Shown here in pieces: positions 1-8,460 of a stretch of 64,000 bases of DNA. Each line of letters opens with the position of its first letter. Position 1 is the stretch's first letter. Both the position numbers and the translations under genes were made by a program. The notes under the pieces are model-generated. The model was not told the origin of the DNA. It ran no database searches and saw nothing but the letters and a program-made list of their open reading frames with translations. This DNA is from Chitinophaga rhizophila (GTDB lineage: Bacteria; Bacteroidota; Bacteroidia; Chitinophagales; Chitinophagaceae), in the NCBI RefSeq assembly GCF_019492185.1, contig NZ_JAICCF010000004.1, positions 1,150,192 to 1,214,191 of the forward strand, in the 5' to 3' direction.

Positions 1-565
1 GTTGACCGGTGAAATCCCAGAGCATAGTATGACAACCAATACTTGTGATATCTGACAAGGGTTGGCCTGTGATCAGAAAGCTGATATACTGTGGCAGATG
101 TAGTGCATACCTGATTTTTGCAAACAGCTCCGGTTGCTGCTGCTGGATTCTGTATAACTGCAAACCGGCATTAAGACTTCCCAATGCAGGGGAAGCAGTT
201 TCACTGCACAATTGCTGAATACCGCCATAGGCCGCTCCCAAAGTTTCCTGCATTCCTTCCGGATATGCCTTCAGATAATTATAGAGTGGTGCCAATACAT
301 GTCCTTCTTCAGCCAGATAGACCATGCTGGCACCATAGGTACTAAAATTAAACGCTACAACGGTATAGCCAGGTAATTGTAGCAATTCCTGCAAGCTTTC
401 TTTGACCCACTGAGTTAACAAATCAATGTTTTCACAGGGATCTCCATCCTCATCCTGTATCTCAGGAAAGGAAGTCCCGCTTTCTCTGACAATGCGGTAG
501 TGCTCATCAATCAGGAAAATTTTTTTATTCGTCTTACCAATATCCAGGATAGCAATACAACGCAT
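1..565 (-). CDS. rhaB: FGGY-family carbohydrate kinase, probable rhamnulokinase (N-terminal part)
   Basis: Reading back from an ATG at 565 the frame stays open to the window edge, giving about 188 residues that begin MRCIAILDIGKTNKK. This is the N-terminal phosphate-binding loop of FGGY sugar kinases, followed by an ASMVYLAEEG stretch and a LYNYLKAYPEGM segment typical of the first actin-like lobe. The C-terminal half lies outside the window. It is the last visible gene of an operon with the rhamnose transporter, aldolase and isomerase, and only 55 bases separate it from rhaI. The expected reaction is ATP-dependent phosphorylation of L-rhamnulose to rhamnulose 1-phosphate in the cytoplasm. 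The family call is firm; the substrate rests on the neighbours, since FGGY kinases also act on fuculose, xylulose and others. Confidence 0.85.
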   Translation of the reverse strand, partial: MRCIAILDIGKTNKKIFLIDEHYRIVRESGTSFPEIQDEDGDPCENIDLLTQWVKESLQELLQLPGYTVVAFNFSTYGASMVYLAEEGHVLAPLYNYLKAYPEGMQETLGAAYGGIQQLCSETASPALGSLNAGLQLYRIQQQQPELFAKIRYALHLPQYISFLITGQPLSDITSIGCHTMLWDFTGQ

Positions 566-620
566 GGAAAACTAAGAATTAGCTATTAAGAATTAAGAGT
601 GACGGTGCAGGTATTGAACC

Positions 621-1895
621 TTACAATCCTGTCGCAACTGTCTTCAGACCTCTTTCCCGGATCAGTTGTTCCCTCACCTTATATTCCCTGTAAAATGCTA
701 CTGGCTGTAGGACACCGCCTGCCTGCAGACGGGCCTGTGCTACCAGTGGACGTACATCTGTGCGGTAAGCAGATTGTAGTATTTCCTGCGCTGCAACAGC
801 ATCATTATTCAGTTGCGCTGCCTGTAATGCCTTGGTATCTACCAGCAATGCCTGGGCATAGGCAATCATAATAGCTTCAACTGACTGCAAAAGGTCTTCT
901 AGCGGATCTTTTACATTGTGAGAGGCGTCAATCATCCAGCCCAGATCAGTGGCATGATTCATACCACGGGCATCCATGCCTTCCACCAGCTCATTAAAGA
1001 TCAGGAAAAGCTGGTAGGGATTGATGCTGCCTACCGTCAGGTCATCGTCGCCATACTTTGAATCATTGAAATGGAAACCAGCCAGCTTGCCCTCCATCAG
1101 CAGCAATGACACTATCTGCTCAATGTTGGCATTGGGCAAATGGTGCCCCAGGTCCACAAGCGTAAAGGCTTTCGGACCAAGCTTATTGGCAAATAAGAGG
1201 GACTGTCCCCAGTCGCCGATGGTGGTAGAATAGAAATTAGGTTCAAACGCTTTATACTCGATGTATAACTTCCATGCGTCAGGTAGCGCTGTATAAATTT
1301 CCTGTAAGCTGTCCAGCGTACGTTTAAAAGCACCTCTGAAGTTCAGCTGTCCGGGGAAACAGGATCCATCAGCCAACCACAGGCTGAGTGCATTGGAGCC
1401 CAGATCCATACCATATTTTATCACTTCGATATTGTGTTCAACTGCTTGCTTGCGTACGCCTTTATCGGTATGGTGCAGAGAACCGAACTTATAACTGTGG
1501 GCCTGATCCTCCTGATCCTGGAATGTATTGCTATTTACTGCATCGAAACGGATATCATGCTGTGCAGCCAATGCTTTAATACTGGCGGCATTGTCTGGAA
1601 TATCCCATGGGATATGTAATGATACGGCACCACTGCTGCGGTTCAGTGCATGCAGCACTCCTATGTCTGAGATTTTTTCTTCAAGATTGCGAGGCTCTCC
1701 TCCTCCGGAGAACCGGCCAAAACGAGTACCACCTGTACCAAGTGCCCAACTGGGAATCGCTACCTGGAAATCCTGCAACTTCTGTATAACATCCTGTAAA
1801 TCAATAACACTCTCTGCAACATGTTCAAAATTTCGCTCATGCGCCCGGATATGTGCGTCATTAAAAGCAGCAATCTGGAATTTTTCTATATTCAT
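621..1895 (-). CDS. rhaI: L-rhamnose isomerase, RhaI type
   Basis: This 424-residue protein converts L-rhamnose to L-rhamnulose, the first cytoplasmic step of rhamnose use. It looks like a complete TIM-barrel sugar isomerase of the Pseudomonas stutzeri/RhaI class rather than the E. coli RhaA class. Visible landmarks are HHTDKGVRKQAVEHN near residue 142, a metal-ligand-like EYKAFEP segment near residue 215, VDLGHHLPN near 247 and FHFNDSKYGDDDLTVGS near 275, which supply the Glu/Asp/His metal ligands of the family. Length fits the family. It sits between the bifunctional aldolase gene and the kinase gene on the same strand, so substrate assignment is well supported by context. No lesion is visible. 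Confidence 0.93.
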   Translation of the reverse strand: MNIEKFQIAAFNDAHIRAHERNFEHVAESVIDLQDVIQKLQDFQVAIPSWALGTGGTRFGRFSGGGEPRNLEEKISDIGVLHALNRSSGAVSLHIPWDIPDNAASIKALAAQHDIRFDAVNSNTFQDQEDQAHSYKFGSLHHTDKGVRKQAVEHNIEVIKYGMDLGSNALSLWLADGSCFPGQLNFRGAFKRTLDSLQEIYTALPDAWKLYIEYKAFEPNFYSTTIGDWGQSLLFANKLGPKAFTLVDLGHHLPNANIEQIVSLLLMEGKLAGFHFNDSKYGDDDLTVGSINPYQLFLIFNELVEGMDARGMNHATDLGWMIDASHNVKDPLEDLLQSVEAIMIAYAQALLVDTKALQAAQLNNDAVAAQEILQSAYRTDVRPLVAQARLQAGGVLQPVAFYREYKVREQLIRERGLKTVATGL

Positions 1896-1955
1896 AACGG
1901 GTGGTTTGGGTCAGTGGTAAATTAGGAAAAGTTTTTCTTACGTGACTGCTCTGCC

Positions 1956-2014
1956 GATCATTGCAACACATGCCTTGCCAGCCTAAGCCAGCGGCATGTG
2001 TTGTCTCAATGATC
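1956..2014. repeat. Long imperfect inverted repeat between rhaD and rhaI
   Basis: Two stem segments pair across this gap: GATCATTG at 1956-1963 with CAATGATC at 2007-2014, and ACACATGCC at 1966-1974 with GGCATGTGT at 1993-2001. They are separated by small internal loops (2 and 5 bases) and closed by an 18-base loop. There is no T run after it on either strand, so it does not look like a simple intrinsic terminator. Inside an operon it could set differential mRNA stability or be a REP-like element. The pairing is seen directly; the role is inference. Confidence 0.6.
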
Positions 2015-2041
2015 AGGGTATGTAACTGAAGAACTTATTGG

Positions 2042-4165
2042 CTATCGTACAAATGCAGCCGCAACGCCACCGTCCACGTTAATTACGTTGCCGGTTGATT
2101 TTCCGAGTAATCCTCCGGTTACTGCAAAACAGGCGTTGGCAATGTCTTCTGGTAAGATAACCTGGTTCAGTAGCGTGCGTTTGGCATAATATCCAGGTAA
2201 CTCCTCGACTGTGATACCATAGGCTTTAGCCCGGCCCGCAGCCCAGTCACCTTCCCAAATTTTGCTGTCGGCAATTACCGCATCAGGATTAATTACGTTC
2301 ACACGGATACCATCCTTGCCCAATTCTGCGGCATTCAGACGACTCAGATGCAACTGTGCAGCCTTTGCGGATCCGTAACCTGCATTATTGGGGCCACTCA
2401 TCAATGCATTTTTGCTGACGATATTGATAACATCGCCTCCAAGATCCTGCTTGCGCATGACTTCAACACCCAGCTGCGTTACCATAAACTGGCCCTTCAC
2501 CAGTACATCATACAACAGGTCCCAATCCTTTTCTGTATGTGCTTCAATAGGTTTGGAGATAGAAAGACCGGCGCAATTCACTACCATGTCTACTCCCCCA
2601 AACGCCAGACTTGCTACATCGAATGCAGCACGTATATCAGTACTCTTCGTTACGTCGAGTATGGCTGTTGCGAAAACATCCCCCCCGTATTGCTTTGCAA
2701 ATTCTTCCCGGGCGGCCTGCAGCCTGCCAGCGTCATTGTCATTGATTACTACACAAGCTCCCTCATCAGCAAACTTTTTAGCTATAGCCTTTCCTATACC
2801 ACCGGCACTTCCTGTAATCAGCGCGATACGGCCTGACAATGCTTTCGGCTTCGGCATACGTTGCAGCTTCGCCTCTTCAAGCAACCAGTATTCAATATCG
2901 AATGCCTCCTGTCTTGGCAAAGCGGTATATTCCGAAATAGCTTCCGCGCCTTTCATTACGTTGATCGCATTAGTATAAAACTCCGCGGCTACTCTGGCGG
3001 TCTGTTTATCTTTAGAAAAGGTAAACATGCCTATACCCGGATATAGGATGACTACCGGGTTAGGGTCACGCAAAGCAGGGCTATTGGGATGCCGGCAGGT
3101 ATTATAGTAGGAAGTATACATTTCCCTATATGCCGCAAATAATGGTTCCAACTGCTGCTTTACCGCTACTGCATCGTCCAGTGAAGCCTCAGGGTCCAAC
3201 GGCAATACCAGGGGACTAATCTTCGTGCGTAGGAAGTGGTCCGGACAGCTGGTACCTAACGGTGCCAGCCTGTCAAGATCTTTGGAGTTAATGAACTCCA
3301 GCACACGCGGATCATCAGTAAAATGACCAACCATACGTGTATGTGCAGAACACAGTCCGCGAAGTACAGGCGCAAGTGCAGCTGCCTGCTTTTTACGTAC
3401 ATCTGCCGCTGGAGAAGTGATGCGGGGGCCTCCAAATACCGGTCCTTTCTTGTTATAATGTTCTTCCAGGTAAGCGGCACAGCGCTCAATCACTTCCAGG
3501 GTGTTGATATAACTTTCATATGCTGTATCTCCCCAGGTGAACAATCCATGTGAACCCAGCATAATACCACGGATACCAGGATTCTCCTGCAGGCATTGTC
3601 TCAATTGCAGGCCTAAGTCAAAGCCTGGGCGCTGCCAGGGTACCCAACCAATTGTACCTTCAAATAACTCTTCAGTAATACGTTTGCCATCCTTTGCTGC
3701 AGCAATCGCAATCGCTGCATCGGGATGAAGGTGATCTATATGTTTAAACGGCAGAAAACCGTGTAATGGCGTATCAATAGATGGAGCCTTGGAACTCAGA
3801 TCAAAAATACAGTGATTGAACAGTTCCACCATCTCATCTTCGTGTTCAATACCTCTGTAGATGTTTTCCAGGCTATGCAGTCTGTCTACATATAAGGCAG
3901 CAAGTCCGCTACGTTTCAGTGTTCCAAGATCTCCCCCCGAACCTTTTACCCACATGACTTCCGTTTGTTTACCAGTAAGCGGATCTTTGGCCATTACCTT
4001 ACAGGATGTATTACCACCGCCATAATTGGTTAGGCGCAGATCAGCGCCCAGCAGGTTGGAACGGTAAATCAGCAACGCCACTTCGTCTCCTGCAAGTGCG
4101 GCAGCTTTCTGCTCATCCCAGAGATAGCTTACGTGTTTGAAATTTGTTAAGGAAGAAACCGACAT
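2042..4165 (-). CDS. rhaD: Bifunctional rhamnulose-1-phosphate aldolase / short-chain dehydrogenase
   Basis: The 707 residues join two enzymes. Residues 1 to about 410 are a class II aldolase/adducin-type domain, with LRLTNYGGGNTSCK near 42, a His-rich HGFLPFKHIDHLHPDAA near 136 and GSHGLFTWGDT near 203. Residues about 440 to 707 are a Rossmann short-chain dehydrogenase with the GSAGGIGKAIA nucleotide loop, the VNCAGLS segment and a YGSAK catalytic Tyr-Lys pair. This fusion is known in rhamnose operons of Bacteroidota, Bacillus and Rhizobium. The aldolase half would split rhamnulose 1-phosphate into dihydroxyacetone phosphate and L-lactaldehyde, and the dehydrogenase half would oxidise the lactaldehyde. 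It lies 42 bases downstream of rhaT and 146 bases upstream of rhaI. No defect is visible. Confidence 0.93.
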   Translation of the reverse strand: MSVSSLTNFKHVSYLWDEQKAAALAGDEVALLIYRSNLLGADLRLTNYGGGNTSCKVMAKDPLTGKQTEVMWVKGSGGDLGTLKRSGLAALYVDRLHSLENIYRGIEHEDEMVELFNHCIFDLSSKAPSIDTPLHGFLPFKHIDHLHPDAAIAIAAAKDGKRITEELFEGTIGWVPWQRPGFDLGLQLRQCLQENPGIRGIMLGSHGLFTWGDTAYESYINTLEVIERCAAYLEEHYNKKGPVFGGPRITSPAADVRKKQAAALAPVLRGLCSAHTRMVGHFTDDPRVLEFINSKDLDRLAPLGTSCPDHFLRTKISPLVLPLDPEASLDDAVAVKQQLEPLFAAYREMYTSYYNTCRHPNSPALRDPNPVVILYPGIGMFTFSKDKQTARVAAEFYTNAINVMKGAEAISEYTALPRQEAFDIEYWLLEEAKLQRMPKPKALSGRIALITGSAGGIGKAIAKKFADEGACVVINDNDAGRLQAAREEFAKQYGGDVFATAILDVTKSTDIRAAFDVASLAFGGVDMVVNCAGLSISKPIEAHTEKDWDLLYDVLVKGQFMVTQLGVEVMRKQDLGGDVINIVSKNALMSGPNNAGYGSAKAAQLHLSRLNAAELGKDGIRVNVINPDAVIADSKIWEGDWAAGRAKAYGITVEELPGYYAKRTLLNQVILPEDIANACFAVTGGLLGKSTGNVINVDGGVAAAFVR

Positions 4166-4207
4166 ATTTTGTTATTTAAATTAATTACAATGCTGTACTC
4201 TTTTTTG

Positions 4208-5260
4208 TTAGAATGAATTACCATAACCTACGAGGAGAACAGATAACATAATGGTTACGACCCCCATCAGTATTGTACCAAATGTTTTACGGCTCACGCC
4301 TTTCCATTCCCTCAGTGTTATTCCCCAAAGACTGGATATCAGAATGATGAATGCCATATGTAGTATCCAGGAACTGGCTCCATTACCAAGTTTACTTTCA
4401 CCCATGCCGTAGAAAAAGAACTGAAAGAACCAGGTTGTGCCAGCCAATGCTGCAAAAAAGTAGTTGCCCGCCAGTGGTGTATCTTTATTGACATAATCGC
4501 CAAATGTCTTATTCCGTACATTTAGCACAAGGCACCAAAGGAGGTTAGTAGTTAAGCCTCCCCACAGCAGCACCACGAAAATCACATTATTCTGGAATAA
4601 CGGATTGCTTCCCTGTTCTACTGCAATCGCAGCCATCGGCTTACCTGCTTCAATACCAAAATTGAAACAGGCGCTTAGTATACCAGAAACTGTTGCCACA
4701 ATCAGTCCCTTACGCAGATTAAATTCCTGTATGCTTTGCTTCTTCTGATCTTCTGATAATTCACGCTCCTTCAATACGCCGGCAACACCACATATTGCAA
4801 TACCGATCAGACATACTGCCACACCTGCCAGTACCAGTAAGCCGCCGGTGCTTTGTATCATGCTGGTGAACGTACCTTCTGTATCATTGGTAAATATATC
4901 CCTGTAAATAGGGGGTATCATAGAGCCACAGGCAGAAGTATACCCCAGTGTAACAGACATTCCCAGAGACATCCCCAGGTATCGCATTGCTAGTCCGAAC
5001 GTGAGACCTCCTATACCCCACAACAATCCCATAAAGTAGGTCCAGAATATAGTCGTGCTATCTGTCGCGCTGATGATGCTTAGGAAATCAGGTACAGTGA
5101 TCCAGGCTGCCAGAAAAGGCACTATCAGCCATGAAAAGAAGCCACCAACAATCCAGTAACTTTCCCATGCCCATTTTTTAACTTTCTTGAACGGAATATA
5201 AAAACTGCCGGAAGCAAAACCTCCGATAAAATGAAAGAATACGCCTAAAATAGCTTGCAT
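4208..5260 (-). CDS. rhaT: L-rhamnose/proton symporter RhaT
   Basis: This 350-residue, very hydrophobic protein has about ten membrane spans, close to the E. coli RhaT length. The start MQAILGVFFHFIGGFASGSFY is followed by the cytoplasmic PFKKVKKWAWES loop, which is characteristic of the RhaT family in the drug/metabolite transporter superfamily. Further family-like stretches are LGMSLGMSVTLGYTSACGSMIPP and TTNLLWCLVLN. It would bring L-rhamnose across the inner membrane with protons. It is the first gene of the rha operon, with a plausible promoter directly upstream, and a terminator isolates it from the lipoprotein gene further up. The assignment is strong because both sequence and neighbours agree. 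Confidence 0.93.
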   Translation of the reverse strand: MQAILGVFFHFIGGFASGSFYIPFKKVKKWAWESYWIVGGFFSWLIVPFLAAWITVPDFLSIISATDSTTIFWTYFMGLLWGIGGLTFGLAMRYLGMSLGMSVTLGYTSACGSMIPPIYRDIFTNDTEGTFTSMIQSTGGLLVLAGVAVCLIGIAICGVAGVLKERELSEDQKKQSIQEFNLRKGLIVATVSGILSACFNFGIEAGKPMAAIAVEQGSNPLFQNNVIFVVLLWGGLTTNLLWCLVLNVRNKTFGDYVNKDTPLAGNYFFAALAGTTWFFQFFFYGMGESKLGNGASSWILHMAFIILISSLWGITLREWKGVSRKTFGTILMGVVTIMLSVLLVGYGNSF

Positions 5261-5297
5261 AAATAGTGGAATTGTTTGTTTTAATCGTGGAATCTTT

Positions 5298-5324
5298 CAA
5301 ATTTAAACAAACACCATGGGGCAA
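5298..5324 (-). promoter_or_regulatory. Candidate Bacteroidota promoter for the rha operon
   Basis: On the minus strand TAAATTTG (5298-5305) matches the Bacteroidota -7 consensus TAnnTTTG. A TTG triplet lies 16 bases upstream of it at 5322-5324, as a loose match for the -33 TTTG box. It lies about 40 bases before the rhaT start. The match to the -7 box is exact; the upstream box and spacing are only approximate, and no operator was recognised. Confidence 0.4.
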
Positions 5325-5359
5325 CTATCCTACACACTCCTACTGGGGTTAAAATAGAA

Positions 5360-5390
5360 AAAGGCCAGTCTTAGGGAAAGACCAGCCTTT
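5360..5390 (-). terminator. Intrinsic terminator after the 5417-6016 lipoprotein gene
   Basis: The arms AAAGGCCAGTCTT (5360-5372) and AAGACCAGCCTTT (5378-5390) pair apart from a 2-base internal mismatch, with a 5-base loop. Read on the minus strand the hairpin is followed by TTTTTC and then TATTTT. It lies directly after the lipoprotein stop codon and before the rha promoter, so it separates the two transcription units. Confidence 0.75.
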
Positions 5391-5416
5391 ATTTTCCTTG
5401 TATAAATATCTTATAA

Positions 5417-6016
5417 TCAGTAGGTTACTTTTACATCAGCAATCACATATTCTGTGGTCATTGACTTAACCTTTATAATACCCTTCTTTGCAAAACCATT
5501 CTGGAAGAATATCAGCCGGGGCAGATCTGCTCTGGCAAAGCTCTCATTATCGGTTTTCACTATCAGCTTTTTGATAATTGACGCATGTGTGATCGTATCA
5601 AAAGAATTTACACTCAATGTATCTTCAGGTACCAGGTTACGTACCAACGTTGTCAGGGTACCTGGTATTCTCAGATCAACGGTTTCATCATTCGCACTCG
5701 CAAAAAACATGGAGTTTGTACCGAAGTTGTTGAAAAAGATATCGATGTACTTACCAAGGGTATCTGGAATGTCGTTATCCATGTATACTTTCCCTTTGAA
5801 AGAAGAAAACGTACGACCATAGACTTCGCTGCCCGGAGTAAGTGAAAATTTCAGATCCGTAAAGGTAACTACACTATCAGCGGTGTTTCCGCCGGATCCG
5901 GATCCGGGTAAATTGGTCGAATCAACCGGATTTGTTGTTCCACCGCCAACGCCAGACTCTTTTGTACAAGCTGCGAAAGCCAGCGCTATTACTGCCATCA
6001 GGAAATATCTTCTCAT
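5417..6016 (-). CDS. Lipoprotein of unknown function
   Basis: The protein has 199 residues. MRRYFLMAVIALAFAAC is a short signal peptide ending in a lipobox, so the mature protein should be lipidated at Cys17. A low-complexity Gly/Ser/Thr linker (about residues 20-48, rich in GGG and GSGSGG) follows and would tether a globular domain of about 150 residues that alternates polar and hydrophobic residues in a beta-rich pattern. I do not recognise the domain. It is a single-gene unit with its own terminator downstream and the histidine kinase gene 45 bases upstream on the same strand. Membrane lipidation is well supported; no function can be given. Confidence 0.8.
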   Translation of the reverse strand: MRRYFLMAVIALAFAACTKESGVGGGTTNPVDSTNLPGSGSGGNTADSVVTFTDLKFSLTPGSEVYGRTFSSFKGKVYMDNDIPDTLGKYIDIFFNNFGTNSMFFASANDETVDLRIPGTLTTLVRNLVPEDTLSVNSFDTITHASIIKKLIVKTDNESFARADLPRLIFFQNGFAKKGIIKVKSMTTEYVIADVKVTY

Positions 6017-6060
6017 AGGATAGGATCAGTTATTTCCAGCAAAAATATAAAAAAATATAA

Positions 6061-8040
6061 TCAAGTGTATGCCGGTAATATAACTGTAAAGGTCGCTCCC
6101 TGTTTTTCTTCTGATTCTGCGAAGATGATACCATGATGTGCAATCACGATTTTCTGGCACAAGGCAAGTCCAATGCCGCTTCCCTCATATTCGCCCCTGC
6201 CATGCAACCGCTGGAAGATCACAAATATTTTGCGGGCATACGTGGGCGCAAACCCGATACCATTGTCCTGAACCTTAATTTCGCAATAGGGTGTACCATT
6301 CTGCAGCTGCGGATGAGCAGCGACTTCCTGCACATCCATCATACGGGAGGTCAGATTGATCACTGGCGGCACATCTGACTTACTGAATTTCAACGCATTA
6401 CTTAACAGATTCTGGAATAGTTGCGTCATATGCAGCGGTATAGCCACCACTTTGCACAGATTGTCATAATTGATGGTTGCTCCCTTCTGCTGAACTACAA
6501 CGTCCAGGTCTGCAACGACCTGCTCCAGTACCTTCCTTAAGTCTACCTGCTCAAAAAGGTGATCCTGACGGGATACCCTGGAAAATGCCAGCAGATCCTG
6601 TATCAAGGTTGTCATGCGGGTTGCGGCATTCCTGATAATACCCAGGTTACGTACGCCGGTCTCATTCAGTTCGTTAGCATATTTGTCCTGTAGCAGGGCG
6701 GAGAACATGTTAATCTTCCTGAGGGGCTCCTGCAGATCATGACTGGCCACATAGGCAAACTGTTCAAGGTTCTGATTTACAATGTTCAGGTCAATATTGG
6801 CCTTCTTCAGTTCAGCGGTTCTTTGTTCGACCTGCCGTTCCAGTTCCTGCTCATTATCAACCATTCGTTGATGCAGTGCCTTCTCCTCACGCAGATCCCT
6901 TGAAATAGTAGCCCTTCCCTGAGAAGCACCTGTCAGCGGATCATATACCAGCATTGTAGTGGCAAGAACCGGTATCGCTTCCCCGGTTTTAAAGTGCCGG
7001 TAGGATATCTCTCCCATCCACATTCCTTTGGTGAACAGGTCTACATTTACTTCATCTCTGAGCCGGGCTGTATCTCCCGGCATCAGGTAGTGGCTGTTAT
7101 GCTGACGCGCCTCTTCCAATGTATCCAGTCCTACCATTTTCAAACCTGCCGCGTTCACGTAGGACACATGTCCCTCCTCATCCGACAGGCTGACAAAGTC
7201 ACGACTGTTTTCAAGCAGCGCCAGTAGCTTCTGTTGTTCCTTCTTCGCCTCCAGTTCGGGACGCAGGTCGCGCAGGGATGCCCCATGACCGATAAAGCTA
7301 TTGTTCCTCGGGTCCTTTATAGCAGTGTAATCTGCGTGAAATGGGATCGTTTCTTTGGTAGTATAGTGCGTCAGGTACAAACGGCCGGTCCATTTACGAC
7401 CCGTCTTCAGTGCTGGCAACACGTTATTGATAAAAGACTGATAATGTTCAGGACTATAAAGATCGCTATCCTCCAATTGGGATATGTCAAGATCCTGAGG
7501 TATTCCGAGGAGCTTTCTACCTGATGGATTGATATAAAACAGGCGGCCGTCAATATCTGACGCTGCCATGCAATCTAAACTACTTTCTGCCAGGGAAAAT
7601 AACATCGCCTGTCTTTCCCTGTTCTTCCGCTGTTTGGTGATGTCCTGTGCTGTACCGGCAAAACGGTAAGCAGTTCCCTCCTCATTAAAATAAGCCTGCC
7701 CGATACACCTCAGCCAGCGTAATTTACTATCGGCCGCACCAATAGTACGAAATTCTACATCGTACCTGCCATTCGTTTCATTCGCAAGTGCCTTGGCTAC
7801 CGCAGTCTCTACCAGCTGCTTATCCTCCGGATGAACATAGGTCAACACGTTTTCGTATGTAGTGTGGTTGCCAGCGGGGAATCCATATAACTCCCGGCAT
7901 CTGTCATCCCATATGACCTGGTGATTAATGGGGTCCATATCCCATGTTCCAAGACCCGCAGAATGTAACGCAAAGCGCACCCACTCCTGGTATTCCTCCC
8001 GGTATTTGCCCGGATCTACTCCCTTATCTTTTTGTTCCAT
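6061..8040 (-). CDS. Multi-PAS sensor histidine kinase
   Basis: Starting at MEQKDKGVDPGKYREEYQEW, the product is about 659 residues: three PAS-type sensory domains in a row (the first contains VIWDDRCRELYGFPAG, the second LFYINPSGRKLLGIPQD, the third VSYVNAAGLKMVGLDT), a short coiled coil (residues RQVEQRTAELKKANIDL), a HisKA domain with the phospho-acceptor motif YVASHDLQEPLRKI, and a HATPase domain with NLLSNALKF, DNGIGF and GSGIGLALC. No membrane spans are seen, so it should be a soluble sensor. The frame is open 55 codons further up, but that extension overlaps a monooxygenase remnant and lacks PAS features, so I prefer the ATG at 8040. No response regulator is adjacent, so its partner is unknown. 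Confidence 0.9.
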   Translation of the reverse strand: MEQKDKGVDPGKYREEYQEWVRFALHSAGLGTWDMDPINHQVIWDDRCRELYGFPAGNHTTYENVLTYVHPEDKQLVETAVAKALANETNGRYDVEFRTIGAADSKLRWLRCIGQAYFNEEGTAYRFAGTAQDITKQRKNRERQAMLFSLAESSLDCMAASDIDGRLFYINPSGRKLLGIPQDLDISQLEDSDLYSPEHYQSFINNVLPALKTGRKWTGRLYLTHYTTKETIPFHADYTAIKDPRNNSFIGHGASLRDLRPELEAKKEQQKLLALLENSRDFVSLSDEEGHVSYVNAAGLKMVGLDTLEEARQHNSHYLMPGDTARLRDEVNVDLFTKGMWMGEISYRHFKTGEAIPVLATTMLVYDPLTGASQGRATISRDLREEKALHQRMVDNEQELERQVEQRTAELKKANIDLNIVNQNLEQFAYVASHDLQEPLRKINMFSALLQDKYANELNETGVRNLGIIRNAATRMTTLIQDLLAFSRVSRQDHLFEQVDLRKVLEQVVADLDVVVQQKGATINYDNLCKVVAIPLHMTQLFQNLLSNALKFSKSDVPPVINLTSRMMDVQEVAAHPQLQNGTPYCEIKVQDNGIGFAPTYARKIFVIFQRLHGRGEYEGSGIGLALCQKIVIAHHGIIFAESEEKQGATFTVILPAYT

Positions 8041-8131
8041 GCAGTATAACAGACGAATTTTAATGACCTCCTTCGGCAGAAGCACAATAATCCGCAATAT
8101 CTGTAAATACTGCGTAAATGTCAGCCGGTTT

Positions 8132-8386
8132 TCAGGAAATATTTCGGGGTGTTCGTTCAAACATCTCTGCAAGCGGCTCATAAAAGCGAAAACTGTCTTC
8201 CGCATGCGCCGTCATTGTTGCTGCAACGATCTCATTTACATCATAATTACCAGCGAGCTTAAGCATACGCTGCTTTACCCTTCCAGGTGTACCGGCAATC
8301 ATCGCTCCCCTATGCGCCGTTATCCCTGGATAGATCGCTTCCAGCAAGCAAAAATTCTCTGCCACCTTTAGGGTACTATGATTAGA
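8132..8386 (-). pseudogene. C-terminal remnant of a luciferase-like flavin monooxygenase
   Basis: The reading frame gives about 85 residues, including MIAGTPGRVKQRMLKLAGNYDVNEIVA and AEDSFRFYEPLAEMF. This is the typical end of LLM-class flavin-dependent oxidoreductases (the GTP-x-x-V-K-x-x-L and Y-x-x-L-A-x-x-F signature). A stop codon at 8387-8389 closes the frame upstream, no start codon other than GTG is available, and nothing resembling the other 250 or so residues of the family lies between it and the helicase gene. It is therefore read as a truncated relic left between two intact genes rather than a working enzyme. Confidence 0.65.
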
Positions 8387-8460
8387 CTACATGACTTCTC
8401 CTGATAGTGGCAGCATATACCGGGTAGCTGCTGCCAGCCTGGCTATCAGGATATCAGTAA

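Noticed and set aside
8041..8205. 55-codon N-terminal extension of the PAS histidine kinase
   Set aside because: It overlaps the monooxygenase remnant in another frame and has no PAS or membrane features; the ATG at 8040 begins the expected text.
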